Program-made: the position numbers and the translations under genes | Shown here: one piece after another, positions 8,980 to 19,461 of the stretch | Layout of the letters: each line of letters starts with the position of its first letter | Position numbering within the stretch: position 1 is the stretch's first letter | Notes under the pieces: generated by a model | Told to the model about the DNA's origin: nothing | Database searches by the model: none | What the model saw: the letters and a program-made list of their open reading frames with translations, nothing else | DNA from: Alistipes sp. | GTDB lineage: Bacteria > Bacteroidota > Bacteroidia > Bacteroidales > Rikenellaceae | Direction of reading: 5' to 3' | DNA length: 64,000 nucleotides | NCBI GenBank assembly: GCA_022767745.1 | Contig: JALENN010000005.1 | Location: 293,667-357,666, forward strand

Positions 8980-10118
8980 GGCCGCGGAGTGTGTTGCGGG
9001 CGCATGAGGTCGAACGATGCGTCCCAGTCCTTCCATACGGGTTCGCGTCCCAGGCGCTTCAGGGCGCGCTCGACCTCGACGGCGGTGCGCTCGTCGCTCA
9101 CGTGGAACTGCTCGAGCGCCTGCGGGTAGCTGTAGTAGCCTCCCGGGTCGGTCTTGCTTTCGGCCGACATGGTAGTGACGCCCAGCGTGGCCATGTTGTC
9201 GCGGATGTTGGCTGGCTCGCGCGTCGAGTATGATATGTCGACGTCGTGGTCGAAGATGCGCATGGCGAATGTCACCTGCGCCAGCTCGCGGTCGCTCATG
9301 ATGACGTTGGGCTGGAAGCCCTCGTTCTCGGCGGGGCGCATGCGCGGGAAGTTGACGCTGTATTTTGTGCGCCAGTAGTGCTTCTGCAGGTAACGCAGGT
9401 GGTGGGCCATCATCGTCACGTCGGTACGCCAGTCCTCGAGTCCGATCAGCACGCCGAGTCCTATCGAGTGGACGCCGGCCTGACCCATGCGGTCGAAGCC
9501 GTCGACACGCCACTCGAAGCGCGACTTCATGCCGCGGGGGTGGTAGACGTTGTAGCGGGCGCGGTTGTAGGTCTCCTGAAAGCATATCACGCCGTTGAGA
9601 CCGTGGTGCGTCAGCCGTTCGTACTCCTCGGACTTGAGCGGCATGACCTCGATCTTGAGGTTGCTGAAGTAGGGCTTGGCGATGTCGAGTGCTCGGGCAA
9701 TGTAGTCGACGCCCGCCAGCGCGGGGTTCTCGCCCGTCACCAGGAGCAGGTTCTCGAAGGGACCCAATTTTTTTATGGCGCGGTACTCGTTTTCGATCTC
9801 CTCGGGCGTGAGGATGGTGCGCTTCATGGGGTTCGATATGTGGAACCCGCAGTAGACGCACGAGTTGGTGCACGAGTTGGTGAGGTAGAGCGGTATGAAG
9901 AGCGAGATGGTGCGTCCGAAGCGCTCCTCGGTATAGCGGCGGCTCAGGCGCGCCATGGTCTCGAGATAGGGGGCCGCGGCGGGCGATACGAGCGCCATGA
10001 AGTCGTCGATGGTGCAGTGGTCGGCCGCGAGGGCGCGCCGCACGTCGGCGTCGGTCTTGGAGTAGATCGCCTCGGTGGTCTGCTCCCACGATATATCCTT
10101 CAAATAGTCTGAAAACAT
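8976..10118 (-). CDS. thiH: 2-iminoacetate synthase (radical SAM, ThiH)
   Basis: The 380-residue radical SAM enzyme cleaves tyrosine to dehydroglycine and p-cresol for thiazole synthesis. The cluster-binding motif is CTNSCVYCG (about 83-91), and LLLVTGENP follows at the SAM-binding strand. The C-terminal region carries STREPANIRDN and MSAESKTDPGGY, typical of ThiH. No ThiO glycine oxidase is present, which fits an anaerobe using tyrosine. Its stop overlaps the thiF start, and the HEAT-like gene ends 13 bases upstream. Confidence 0.96.
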   Translation of the reverse strand: MFSDYLKDISWEQTTEAIYSKTDADVRRALAADHCTIDDFMALVSPAAAPYLETMARLSRRYTEERFGRTISLFIPLYLTNSCTNSCVYCGFHISNPMKRTILTPEEIENEYRAIKKLGPFENLLLVTGENPALAGVDYIARALDIAKPYFSNLKIEVMPLKSEEYERLTHHGLNGVICFQETYNRARYNVYHPRGMKSRFEWRVDGFDRMGQAGVHSIGLGVLIGLEDWRTDVTMMAHHLRYLQKHYWRTKYSVNFPRMRPAENEGFQPNVIMSDRELAQVTFAMRIFDHDVDISYSTREPANIRDNMATLGVTTMSAESKTDPGGYYSYPQALEQFHVSDERTAVEVERALKRLGREPVWKDWDASFDLMRPQHTPRP

Positions 10119-10131
10119 ATCCTTTCTTTTG

Positions 10132-10686
10132 TCAATCCTTTTTTGTCCTTGTTCTTGTCGTGGAGCGGCGCTCCAGCATGCGTATGGCGTTGTGCCGTGC
10201 CGTGGCTACGCCCGTGGGCAGGCATTCGTCGCCGCCGTATTCGAGATGCAGCCTCAGCTCGTCGGCCAGGGGTGCGTGGCGCAGGCATATGCGGCACGCA
10301 ATCTTTATGCACAGCGCCCTAACGGCGATGCTCAGCCGCGGCGAGTGCATGCCGTCGAGACAGAAGTCGAGCAGGTCGGCGTCAGGCTCCTCCGCCATCG
10401 GCAGGCGGTTGACCATGCTCAGCAGCAGGCGCTGCACTCCGTGGCGCGTCTCGCTGACGGCTTGCCGCGAGATATCCTGCCGATACGGCCCGAAAAGCTC
10501 GGGGCGGCGCCTTGCGACCTGTTCCAGCGCCCATGCCGCATGCCACGCAACGGTGTCGTCGCCGTCGCCGGTCAGGATGGCGAGCTGCCCGAAGAGGGCA
10601 GGGTCGTTCTCGGCCTGCAGGGCCAGGCGGCCGATGGCCGGGCGTTGCATCCGTGTGGCGGAGAGTGTCTGCCTGAGCGAGGTCAT
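10132..10686 (-). CDS. HEAT/ARM-like helical repeat protein inside the thiamin operon
   Basis: The 184-residue protein has no signal peptide or membrane segment. It is built of short amphipathic helices with repeat-like elements such as DDTVAWHAAWALEQVA, QRLLLSMVNRL and LSIAVRALCIKIACRI, which look like HEAT or armadillo repeats. The C-terminus is strongly basic (RRSTTRTRTKKD). It lies between thiC (six bases away) and thiH (13 bases) on the same strand, so it is almost certainly co-transcribed under the TPP riboswitch. A scaffold or regulatory role is conceivable, but no function is known to me and none is shown. Codon use looks like its neighbours. Confidence 0.8.
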   Translation of the reverse strand: MTSLRQTLSATRMQRPAIGRLALQAENDPALFGQLAILTGDGDDTVAWHAAWALEQVARRRPELFGPYRQDISRQAVSETRHGVQRLLLSMVNRLPMAEEPDADLLDFCLDGMHSPRLSIAVRALCIKIACRICLRHAPLADELRLHLEYGGDECLPTGVATARHNAIRMLERRSTTRTRTKKD

Positions 10687-10692
10687 GGGGCG

Positions 10693-13240
<2,548 letters not shown>

Positions 13241-13287
13241 TTTTCCTATTGTTTTTTGATCGTTTGCATTGTCGGTATGACCGTCGG

Positions 13288-13902
13288 TCAGAGCGCGATT
13301 ATGCGCCGCATCTCGGCCGCGGGGTCGTCGGCGCGCAGCACCGAGCCCGAGAGGGCTATGCCCGCGACGCCGGTGGCCATGATATGCGGTATGTCGTCGA
13401 ATTCGATACCGCCGATGGCAACCACTGGGAGCGTGATGCCCTGTTCGCGCATGCGGCCTATGATGTCGCGGTAACCGTCGAGGCCAAGTATGGGGCTGAG
13501 GTTCTTCTTTGTGGTGGTGAAGCGGTATGGGCCGCAGCCTATGTAGTCGGCGCCAGCCGCGGCCAGGGCCGCAACGTCGTCGAAGGTGTTGGCCGTGCCG
13601 CCTATGATGTAGGCGTCGCCCAGACGGCGTCGTGCTTCGGCTACGGGCATGTCGTTCTTGCCCAGATGCACGCCGTGGGCCTTGATGCGTTCCGCAACGG
13701 CTACATAGTCGTCGATGATGAGCGTGGCGCCGCAGGCGTTGCACATCTCGAGCATCTGCTCGGCTACGGGGATGATCTCGTCCTCCGTGGCATCCTTCAT
13801 GCGCAGTTGTATCCAGCGGCAGCCCCCCTCGAGGGCCAGGCGTGCCGAGTCGAGGTAACCGTATCGCCCGGTGGCGTGTGTGATGAACTGTACGGGTATC
13901 AT
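13288..13902 (-). CDS. thiE: Thiamin-phosphate synthase (ThiE)
   Basis: The 204-residue TIM barrel joins HMP pyrophosphate and thiazole phosphate. Unlike the TenI domain at the other end of the operon it keeps the ThiE active-site blocks: WIQLRMKDA (about 30-38), [18 protein letters not shown], the phosphate-binding TTTKKN (about 128-133) and the terminal GIALSGSV. The operon thus has one ThiE-type and one TenI-type barrel. It ends 47 bases before thiG and starts four bases after the thiS stop. Confidence 0.94.
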   Translation of the reverse strand: MIPVQFITHATGRYGYLDSARLALEGGCRWIQLRMKDATEDEIIPVAEQMLEMCNACGATLIIDDYVAVAERIKAHGVHLGKNDMPVAEARRRLGDAYIIGGTANTFDDVAALAAAGADYIGCGPYRFTTTKKNLSPILGLDGYRDIIGRMREQGITLPVVAIGGIEFDDIPHIMATGVAGIALSGSVLRADDPAAEMRRIIAL

Positions 13903-13906
13903 GGCT

Positions 13907-14101
13907 CTATCCTCCGCAGGCTACACGTATGACGGTGAGTTTGTCGCCCTCGTTGAGCGTATGCGCGGCCCATTCCGTGCGCGGCACCACGCGGTTGTTG
14001 ACGGCGATGGCCGCCATGGCGGGCAGGCCGATCTCGGCGGCCAGCGCGGCCACATCCGACGCCGAGGTCTGCAACGCCTTGTTGTTGACGTAGATTGTCA
14101 T
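13907..14101 (-). CDS. thiS: Sulfur carrier protein ThiS
   Basis: This 64-residue ubiquitin-fold protein ends in the required C-terminal GG (RVACGG), which ThiF adenylates and which then carries the thiocarboxylate for ThiG. Family features are the MTIYVNNK start, VAAIAVNNRVVPRTEWA-type core (about 30-45) and LNEGDKLTVIR. It is the first gene after the TPP riboswitch. Confidence 0.95.
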   Translation of the reverse strand: MTIYVNNKALQTSASDVAALAAEIGLPAMAAIAVNNRVVPRTEWAAHTLNEGDKLTVIRVACGG

Positions 14102-14171
14102 AGCGAGAAATGTTTATCGTGTGGGGGATAAATGCAACGGGAGCGGTTGCGGCACCGAGGCCGAAGGCGAT

Positions 14172-14250
14172 ACACACAATTCCTACGTCAGCGTTAACTG
14201 CATCAGGTTCGAGGGTATGATCTCAGCCCGCGCGGGCACCCCTTTGTATT
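14172..14250 (-). promoter_or_regulatory. TPP riboswitch (THI element)
   Basis: On the minus strand the conserved THI-box blocks occur in order: ACAAAGGGGTGCC, GGCTGAGATCATACCC, GAACCTGATGCAGTTAACG and GTAGGAATTGT. P1 can form between ACAA (14247-14244) and TTGT (14179-14176). It precedes thiS by about 70 bases and controls the operon by binding thiamin pyrophosphate. In the 70-base spacer a GCAAC/GTTGC stem (14146-14150 with 14134-14138) is a possible part of the expression platform. There is no T-run, so translational control or anti-termination cannot be distinguished by eye. Confidence 0.96.
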
Positions 14251-14260
14251 TATCTCTACG

Positions 14261-14268
14261 CAAAGTTA
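14261..14268 (-). promoter_or_regulatory. -7 promoter box of the thiamin operon
   Basis: TAACTTTG (TAnnTTTG) lies about 15 bases upstream of the riboswitch 5' end on the minus strand. A weaker TTTCGC at 14297-14292 could serve as the -33 element. Confidence 0.6.
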
Positions 14269-14334
14269 CGCATTTCTTGCGGACCGCGTTGCGAAACGGG
14301 GCAAAATATTTTCCGCCGGCCGCGTAAAACACGC

Positions 14335-14368
14335 AAAAAAGTACGGCGGATTGGGATATCCGCCGTAC
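14335..14368 (-). terminator. Terminator of the thioredoxin-fold lipoprotein gene
   Basis: A perfect 11-bp stem (14341-14351 with 14358-14368, loop of six) is followed on the minus strand by TTTTTT (14340-14335). Confidence 0.88.
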
Positions 14369-14399
14369 AGATCTGAAACGAGCCGTGTGCGTTGCGAGG

Positions 14400-16271
14400 T
14401 TATTTTTCCAATGCAGCCCTCAACCGTTTTTCGGCAGTCGCCGGGTCGCTGAGGTCTCTGCGCATATCGCGTGTGCCGTCGCGGCCGATTATCATGTAGC
14501 ATGGGAATCCTTCGATACCCAGTTTCTTCGAGACGGCAGCCATCTGTTCTTCGGTTATACGGTAATGTACGCCGCCGTCTAGTTCCGCTATCGTTTTCTT
14601 GTAGACTGAAATGGGCGATGATTCGTCGGCTATGTATAGCCATACGATCTTGTCGGCGATGTCGCTCTTCTTCAATCGGGCAAAATTGTCGAATCCTACA
14701 TGACACCAGGTGCACCATGTATTCCAGAAATCGACGAAGACAACATTGCCAGCATAGCGCTCGGCAATGGCATCAAAAACCTTGTCGTTGCCGACGTCGG
14801 GAGTTTGCTCGATACGGATTTTGCCTTCGGCTGCAGCCGCTGCGGCGCGTATCTCGGCCTCGGCCGTAAGGCATGCCTCGCTGAAGAAGGGGTGGGCCAT
14901 ATGGTCGAGGCGGGCGCGGTCCTCGTCGGTGAGCATATCCGATGAGGCTGTCGAAAAGAGCTGCCATGCTTCGCTGTATTCGCGGTAGAAGTTGCCTTCG
15001 GGCAGCTGTGCCTTGTCGGCCCAATCGCGGACGCGGATCTGTGTCGAAAAGATGAAGTCCAGACCATTGATTGCATATTTCATGTCGTTGAAGTCAATCG
15101 GGCGCAGCATGCGGCGTATATGTTCGGCTGAGAACTCTACTGGTGCCGCCGTACCACCGTTTGAGGCACTCGCTGCCATCATCATGGGGGCGGCGAATGC
15201 ATTTTGCATCAGTTCCATATCTAACTCCATAACGTTAAGCAGCTTTTGCAGCTCGGTCATATGCGAGCTGCGCTGTACGCTGTCGAGGGCTGTGGCGTAG
15301 GCCTGTTCGACCATTGAGGCGTAGTCGTCGGCATTCATGCCGTCCTCGGGCTTGACGGTCATTCTTATGGGCTCCTGCAGATGGGTATAGGCTCGGTTAA
15401 TCGCGGCATAGCGTCCCGTAGTGTAGGCCGGGCACATGTAGTTGAAGAACCGGTATTCGTCGGTTTTCTCTATGGCTCGCCGCTCGACAAGAAGGCGTCC
15501 AGTTTTGCCAAGATCGATATATACGTCTGTAGTCTGCCCGGGCTCTATCCACACGTGCGAGTATACGCCGGCGTTGCTTATGGCGCTGAGCGATACCTTT
15601 ATGGTTCCGTACTGCATGAATGTAAATTCGGCCGTGTTGGTCTCGGGGTCGGCCTCGGCCGTGAGGGTTTCGGTGCCGCCGAGCAGAGGCTGTGTATGCA
15701 GGCTGACCGTGCGGCTCATCCCTTCACGAAAGCCAAGCAGGTGAACCCTCACCGTTGTGGCCGCGCATTTGAAAACCTGTTCGGGCATTTCGTTGCTGCC
15801 GTTGTCGCGGCGCAACTTCTTTGGCAGACCGGCCGGGAATTTCGGATATTTGGCCTTGCCCGTGAGGTCGATGCCGAAGAGTTTGAATCCGTTGTCGTTT
15901 TCTATGAAATCCATGGCCCTGCTTCCGAGCGGAACGGGCTGAAACGTCAGAGTGCATGATATGATGCCGTTTTCGGGCATCCTGACCCACTTGTCCATAG
16001 AAAAGCCTTCGGCTGATTTGAAGCCATAGGTCTGATCTCCGACCTTAAGGACGCTTTCCTTGCCGATACGTACATGCTCGCCCGGATAACCGTATAGGTC
16101 GACGTTGATTATGGTTGCCGTATCGGTCATGACAACGTGCGAGATGTCCATTGTCATGGAGTTGGCTGCCTCGATCAGGGGATTGTCGATTTCGCGTTGC
16201 GAGGGCGTGCATGATGCGATTGCAGCCGCGGCGGCGAGGATGGTTGCGGCAAGGTGGAGTCTCGGTTTCAT
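14400..16271 (-). CDS. Thioredoxin-fold lipoprotein (thiol:disulfide / TlpA-like C-terminal domain)
   Basis: The 623-residue protein has a lipoprotein signal peptide (ATILAAAAAIASC, Cys 21) and is expected to be membrane-anchored facing the periplasm. The N-terminal 450 residues are beta-rich, then helical, with no motif I recognise; they resemble the large DUF-type leaders of Bacteroidetes TlpA proteins. The last about 135 residues are a thioredoxin fold: VVFVDFWNTWCTWCHVGF holds a CTWC active site, and LGIEGFPCYMIIGRDG contains the cis-Pro region. The active-site dipeptide TW differs from the common GP, PH or xP. Substrate unknown. It is terminated by a strong hairpin. Confidence 0.85.
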   Translation of the reverse strand: MKPRLHLAATILAAAAAIASCTPSQREIDNPLIEAANSMTMDISHVVMTDTATIINVDLYGYPGEHVRIGKESVLKVGDQTYGFKSAEGFSMDKWVRMPENGIISCTLTFQPVPLGSRAMDFIENDNGFKLFGIDLTGKAKYPKFPAGLPKKLRRDNGSNEMPEQVFKCAATTVRVHLLGFREGMSRTVSLHTQPLLGGTETLTAEADPETNTAEFTFMQYGTIKVSLSAISNAGVYSHVWIEPGQTTDVYIDLGKTGRLLVERRAIEKTDEYRFFNYMCPAYTTGRYAAINRAYTHLQEPIRMTVKPEDGMNADDYASMVEQAYATALDSVQRSSHMTELQKLLNVMELDMELMQNAFAAPMMMAASASNGGTAAPVEFSAEHIRRMLRPIDFNDMKYAINGLDFIFSTQIRVRDWADKAQLPEGNFYREYSEAWQLFSTASSDMLTDEDRARLDHMAHPFFSEACLTAEAEIRAAAAAAEGKIRIEQTPDVGNDKVFDAIAERYAGNVVFVDFWNTWCTWCHVGFDNFARLKKSDIADKIVWLYIADESSPISVYKKTIAELDGGVHYRITEEQMAAVSKKLGIEGFPCYMIIGRDGTRDMRRDLSDPATAEKRLRAALEK

Positions 16272-16294
16272 ATTTTGTGTAGTTTGGGTGGTTT

Positions 16295-17896
16295 TCAGAA
16301 GTCAGGCTCACTCTCGAACCTCATGCGGCGGCCGAGCGTGGGGTGGTCGAACTCCAGGCGCGAGGCGTGCAGGCAGAGTCGTTCGCCGCCGCGGCCGTAG
16401 ATGTCGTCGCCCGCGATGGGGCAGTTGAGCCCCATGTGCGAGGCGGCGTGTACGCGCAGCTGGTGGGTGCGGCCCGTGAGGGGCTGGAAGAGTATGCGCG
16501 TGCGCTCTCCGTCGTATTCCACGACCTTGTAGAGCGTCACGGCCGAGCGCCCGTCCTCGGCAACCATCTGCCGCGGGCGGTTCTCGTAGTCGAGTTTCAG
16601 CGGCAGCGAGATGCGGCCTTCTGTCTGTTTCGGGTGGCCCTCCAGAAGAGCCGTGTAATATTTCTTTACGGTGCGGTGGATGAACTGTGCCTGCAGTGCG
16701 GCATGCGTATCCTTGTCCTTGGCCAGCACCATCAGCCCCGATGTCGACTGGTCGAGGCGGTGTACGATGACGGGGCCCGTCGCGTCGGGCCACTTTTCGC
16801 GTGCCCATTCGGCCACCGACCGCACGCCCGACTTGCCCTCGACGGAGAGCATGCCGCCCGGCTTGTCGATGACGGCCAGCGTAGCGTCCTCCCACACAAC
16901 GCGCGGCTCGGGCGGGCGTATCCCGAGCAGGGGGTTTGGCTCGACGTCGAGACCCTGCAGCATGTGTGTGAGTATGGGCTTGCATTTGCCGATGCATGCC
17001 GGATAGAACTCCCCGTGGCGGCGCACTTCGCCCGCGGGCGACGCACCCCACCAGAATTCGGCCATGGCAACGGGTCTGAGCGCGTTGAGGTAGGCGTATT
17101 GCAGCAGTTTGGGGGCGGCGCATTCGCCGGCACCTGCGGGGGGAATGTGTTGCGGGGTCGGGGCGAAGAGTTCGCACAGGTCGCGCACTTCGCCGCGGGC
17201 ATTGAGCATGCGGAAGCGGGCGAAAAGTTTCATCTGCAGTACGGCCGAGCGGCTGTGACGCTCGCGGCGCATGGCCTCGATGTCGGCCTCCAGCTCTGCG
17301 TACCGTCCTTCGGCCTGTTCCACAGCCTCGTGCAGGCGCCTTTTGAGGCGTTGCAGGTCGGCACGCTCGCGCTGGCTTTCGAGAATCATGGGTGCAGGGT
17401 CCTCTCCCGCGGCACGTCGGGCGTCGCGCCGTGCCTTTGCCTCCCGCATGGCAGCCTTGGCCGCCTCGATCCCGGCCTGCTCGCGTTGGCGGGCCTGTTC
17501 CACTGCTCTCCTTGCCTCGATGAACTCCGCGCTCTGCACGGCATCGGCTATGCGGCGGTTAAGGGCCGAGATTTCGGCCTCGCCGCGGCGGAACATGTCG
17601 TCGGGACGCAGCATGTCGTAGACCGGAGGCACGAAGTATTCGTGGCGGTTGGTCCCTGCAAGGTTTCCCGAGAAGGCTGCCAGGAAACCCGTATCTCCGG
17701 CGGCGTCGGTCACGACCAGCACCCCGAACATCTTTCCCCGTTGCAGCACGTCGCGCCACTCCTCGCGCGAGGCGACATAGCGCTGCACCTGCGCTGCGGC
17801 CATGCGGCACAGCGGGTGCGGCACATAGTGGAACGGCCATGTGAACTGTCGGGGCAACGCGATGCCGCTTATGTCCTCATCGAAACGGTGCATCAT
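16295..17896 (-). CDS. RluA-family pseudouridine synthase with long N-terminal extension
   Basis: The 533-residue protein has the pseudouridine-synthase catalytic block HRLDQSTSGLMVLAKD (about 381-396, Asp of HRLD catalytic), preceded by VIDKPGGMLSVEG and followed by PLTGRTHQLRVH. These place the RluA-type domain at about residues 315-530. The first 310 residues are not part of a usual RluA protein (about 220-330 aa). They contain an N-terminal segment (about 1-110), a charged coiled coil (about 115-225, rich in A/E/R/K), then a cysteine-containing linker. Similar long forms are annotated in Bacteroidetes. The RNA target (rRNA or tRNA) cannot be assigned. Confidence 0.9.
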   Translation of the reverse strand: MMHRFDEDISGIALPRQFTWPFHYVPHPLCRMAAAQVQRYVASREEWRDVLQRGKMFGVLVVTDAAGDTGFLAAFSGNLAGTNRHEYFVPPVYDMLRPDDMFRRGEAEISALNRRIADAVQSAEFIEARRAVEQARQREQAGIEAAKAAMREAKARRDARRAAGEDPAPMILESQRERADLQRLKRRLHEAVEQAEGRYAELEADIEAMRRERHSRSAVLQMKLFARFRMLNARGEVRDLCELFAPTPQHIPPAGAGECAAPKLLQYAYLNALRPVAMAEFWWGASPAGEVRRHGEFYPACIGKCKPILTHMLQGLDVEPNPLLGIRPPEPRVVWEDATLAVIDKPGGMLSVEGKSGVRSVAEWAREKWPDATGPVIVHRLDQSTSGLMVLAKDKDTHAALQAQFIHRTVKKYYTALLEGHPKQTEGRISLPLKLDYENRPRQMVAEDGRSAVTLYKVVEYDGERTRILFQPLTGRTHQLRVHAASHMGLNCPIAGDDIYGRGGERLCLHASRLEFDHPTLGRRMRFESEPDF

Positions 17897-18019
17897 GGTA
17901 CAAATATAGTGAAAGGCGGGTGCAGAAGCAAAACTTGGTTTTGATTATGCCGAGTCGTATCCTATATAAGCGCGCAGCGCAAATATGCGATAAGCCGTGA
18001 GTCGTGGCGAATAGTAGGG

Positions 18020-18062
18020 CCGAAAACGAAAAGGCACCGCAGCCGTATGCCGCGATGCCTTT
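18020..18062 (-). terminator. Terminator of the CoA-transferase gene
   Basis: AAAGGCATCGCGGC and its partner (18062 to 18030 on the minus strand) form a long imperfect stem, followed by TCGTTTTCGG. Confidence 0.7.
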
Positions 18063-18084
18063 GTCTCAAGTATTGACGGGGCGA

Positions 18085-19404
18085 TTACTTGCCCATGTAG
18101 CTCTTGATGTAGTGGTGGTGCGATCCGTAACGCTCGAAGGCGGCGCGGTCGAGCTCCTCCTGTGCCGAGGGGTGTGCCACCGATATGAGCAGGCGGGCAC
18201 GCTCCTGCAGGCTCTTGCCATAGAGGTCGACGGCACCGTTCTCGGTAACGAACCAGTGGATGTGGTTACGCGTGGTAACGACACCGGCACCCGGCAGCAG
18301 CGTGTCGACGATCTTCGAGACGCCCTTGTTTGTGATCGAGGGCATGGCGATGATGGCCTTGCCGCCCTTCGAGAGCGATGCGCCGTAAACGAAGTCGATC
18401 TGGCCGCCTACGCCCGACCAGAACTTCGTGCCGAGCGAGTCGGCGCATACCTGTCCGGTGAGGTCGACCTGCAGGGCCGAATTGATGGCCGTAACGCGGT
18501 CGTTCTTGGCGATGATGTAGGGATCGTTCGTATAGCCTACGTCCTTCATCAGCACGCCCGGGTTGTCGTCGATGAAGTCGTAAACTTCCTTCGAACCCAT
18601 CAGGAAGGTCGATACCATCAGACCCTTGTCGATGTTCTTGGCCTCGCCGTTGATGACGCCGGCACGTACCAGCGGAAGCACTCCGTCGGCGAACATCTCG
18701 GTGTGGATACCCAGATTCTTGTGACCCTTGAGCTGCGACAGCACGGCGTTGGGAATGGCGCCGATACCCATCTGCAGCGTGGCGCCGTCCTCGATCAGCT
18801 CGGCGCAGTACTTACCGATCTTGAGCTCCGTCTCGTTGGGCTCCGAGAAGGGGGCCTCGATCAGCGGCGTGTCGTCGTGTACGAACATGTCGATCTTCGA
18901 CATGGGGATGATGGCGTCACCGAACGAGCGGGGAACATACTTGTTCACTACGGCGATCACCGTCTTGGCCGTCTCGACGGCGGCCAGCGTGGCGTCGACC
19001 GACGTTCCGAGCGATACGTATCCGTGCTTGTCGGGCTCCGATACCTGGATCATGGCCACGTCGCACGGAACGGCGCCGCTGCGGTAGAGACGCTGCGTCT
19101 CGCTCAGGAAGATGGGAATATAGTCGGCATAACCGCTCTGCGTTACCTTGCGCACGTTGCTGCCCACGAAGAACGAGTCGAGCTGGAACACTCCCTCGAA
19201 CTTGGGATCGGCATAGGGTGCGGGACCCTCCGTGTGGAGGTGGTGGATGTGCACGTCGTGCAGCTCGTTGTTCTCGCCGCGTGCGCACATTGCCTTGATG
19301 AGACATTGCGGCGCCGACGCTACCGAGCTAAGGTGTACGTGATCTCCCGATTTGATCACCTTCACGGCCTCTTCCGCCGTGATGAATTTGATCTGCGTAT
19401 TCAT
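18085..19404 (-). CDS. Acetyl-CoA hydrolase/transferase-family CoA-transferase
   Basis: The 439-residue enzyme belongs to the family containing 4-hydroxybutyrate CoA-transferase, butyryl-CoA:acetate CoA-transferase and succinyl-CoA:acetate transferases. The catalytic glutamate is expected in GIHTEMFADG (Glu236), and the oxyanion/CoA-site glycine-rich GVGGQIDFVYGA is present, as is TRNHIHWFVTE near the C-terminus. Such enzymes move CoA between acyl groups during fermentation of sugars or amino acids to acetate, succinate/propionate or butyrate. No pathway partner lies nearby. The gene starts 57 bases after infB with no visible promoter, so read-through from the nusA operon is possible. Confidence 0.9.
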   Translation of the reverse strand: MNTQIKFITAEEAVKVIKSGDHVHLSSVASAPQCLIKAMCARGENNELHDVHIHHLHTEGPAPYADPKFEGVFQLDSFFVGSNVRKVTQSGYADYIPIFLSETQRLYRSGAVPCDVAMIQVSEPDKHGYVSLGTSVDATLAAVETAKTVIAVVNKYVPRSFGDAIIPMSKIDMFVHDDTPLIEAPFSEPNETELKIGKYCAELIEDGATLQMGIGAIPNAVLSQLKGHKNLGIHTEMFADGVLPLVRAGVINGEAKNIDKGLMVSTFLMGSKEVYDFIDDNPGVLMKDVGYTNDPYIIAKNDRVTAINSALQVDLTGQVCADSLGTKFWSGVGGQIDFVYGASLSKGGKAIIAMPSITNKGVSKIVDTLLPGAGVVTTRNHIHWFVTENGAVDLYGKSLQERARLLISVAHPSAQEELDRAAFERYGSHHHYIKSYMGK

Positions 19405-19461
19405 TTCGAGTTTAGTTTGTAGTTTTGTTTAACTGTCGTTGTCTATTTTGGGGGCCGGGCG

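Noticed and set aside
13288..13902. Calling the ThiE gene a TenI paralogue because of its DD and GGTANT variants
   Set aside because: It keeps QLRMK and the TTTKKN phosphate loop, so it is a normal ThiE. The TenI-like domain is the one fused to ThiD.
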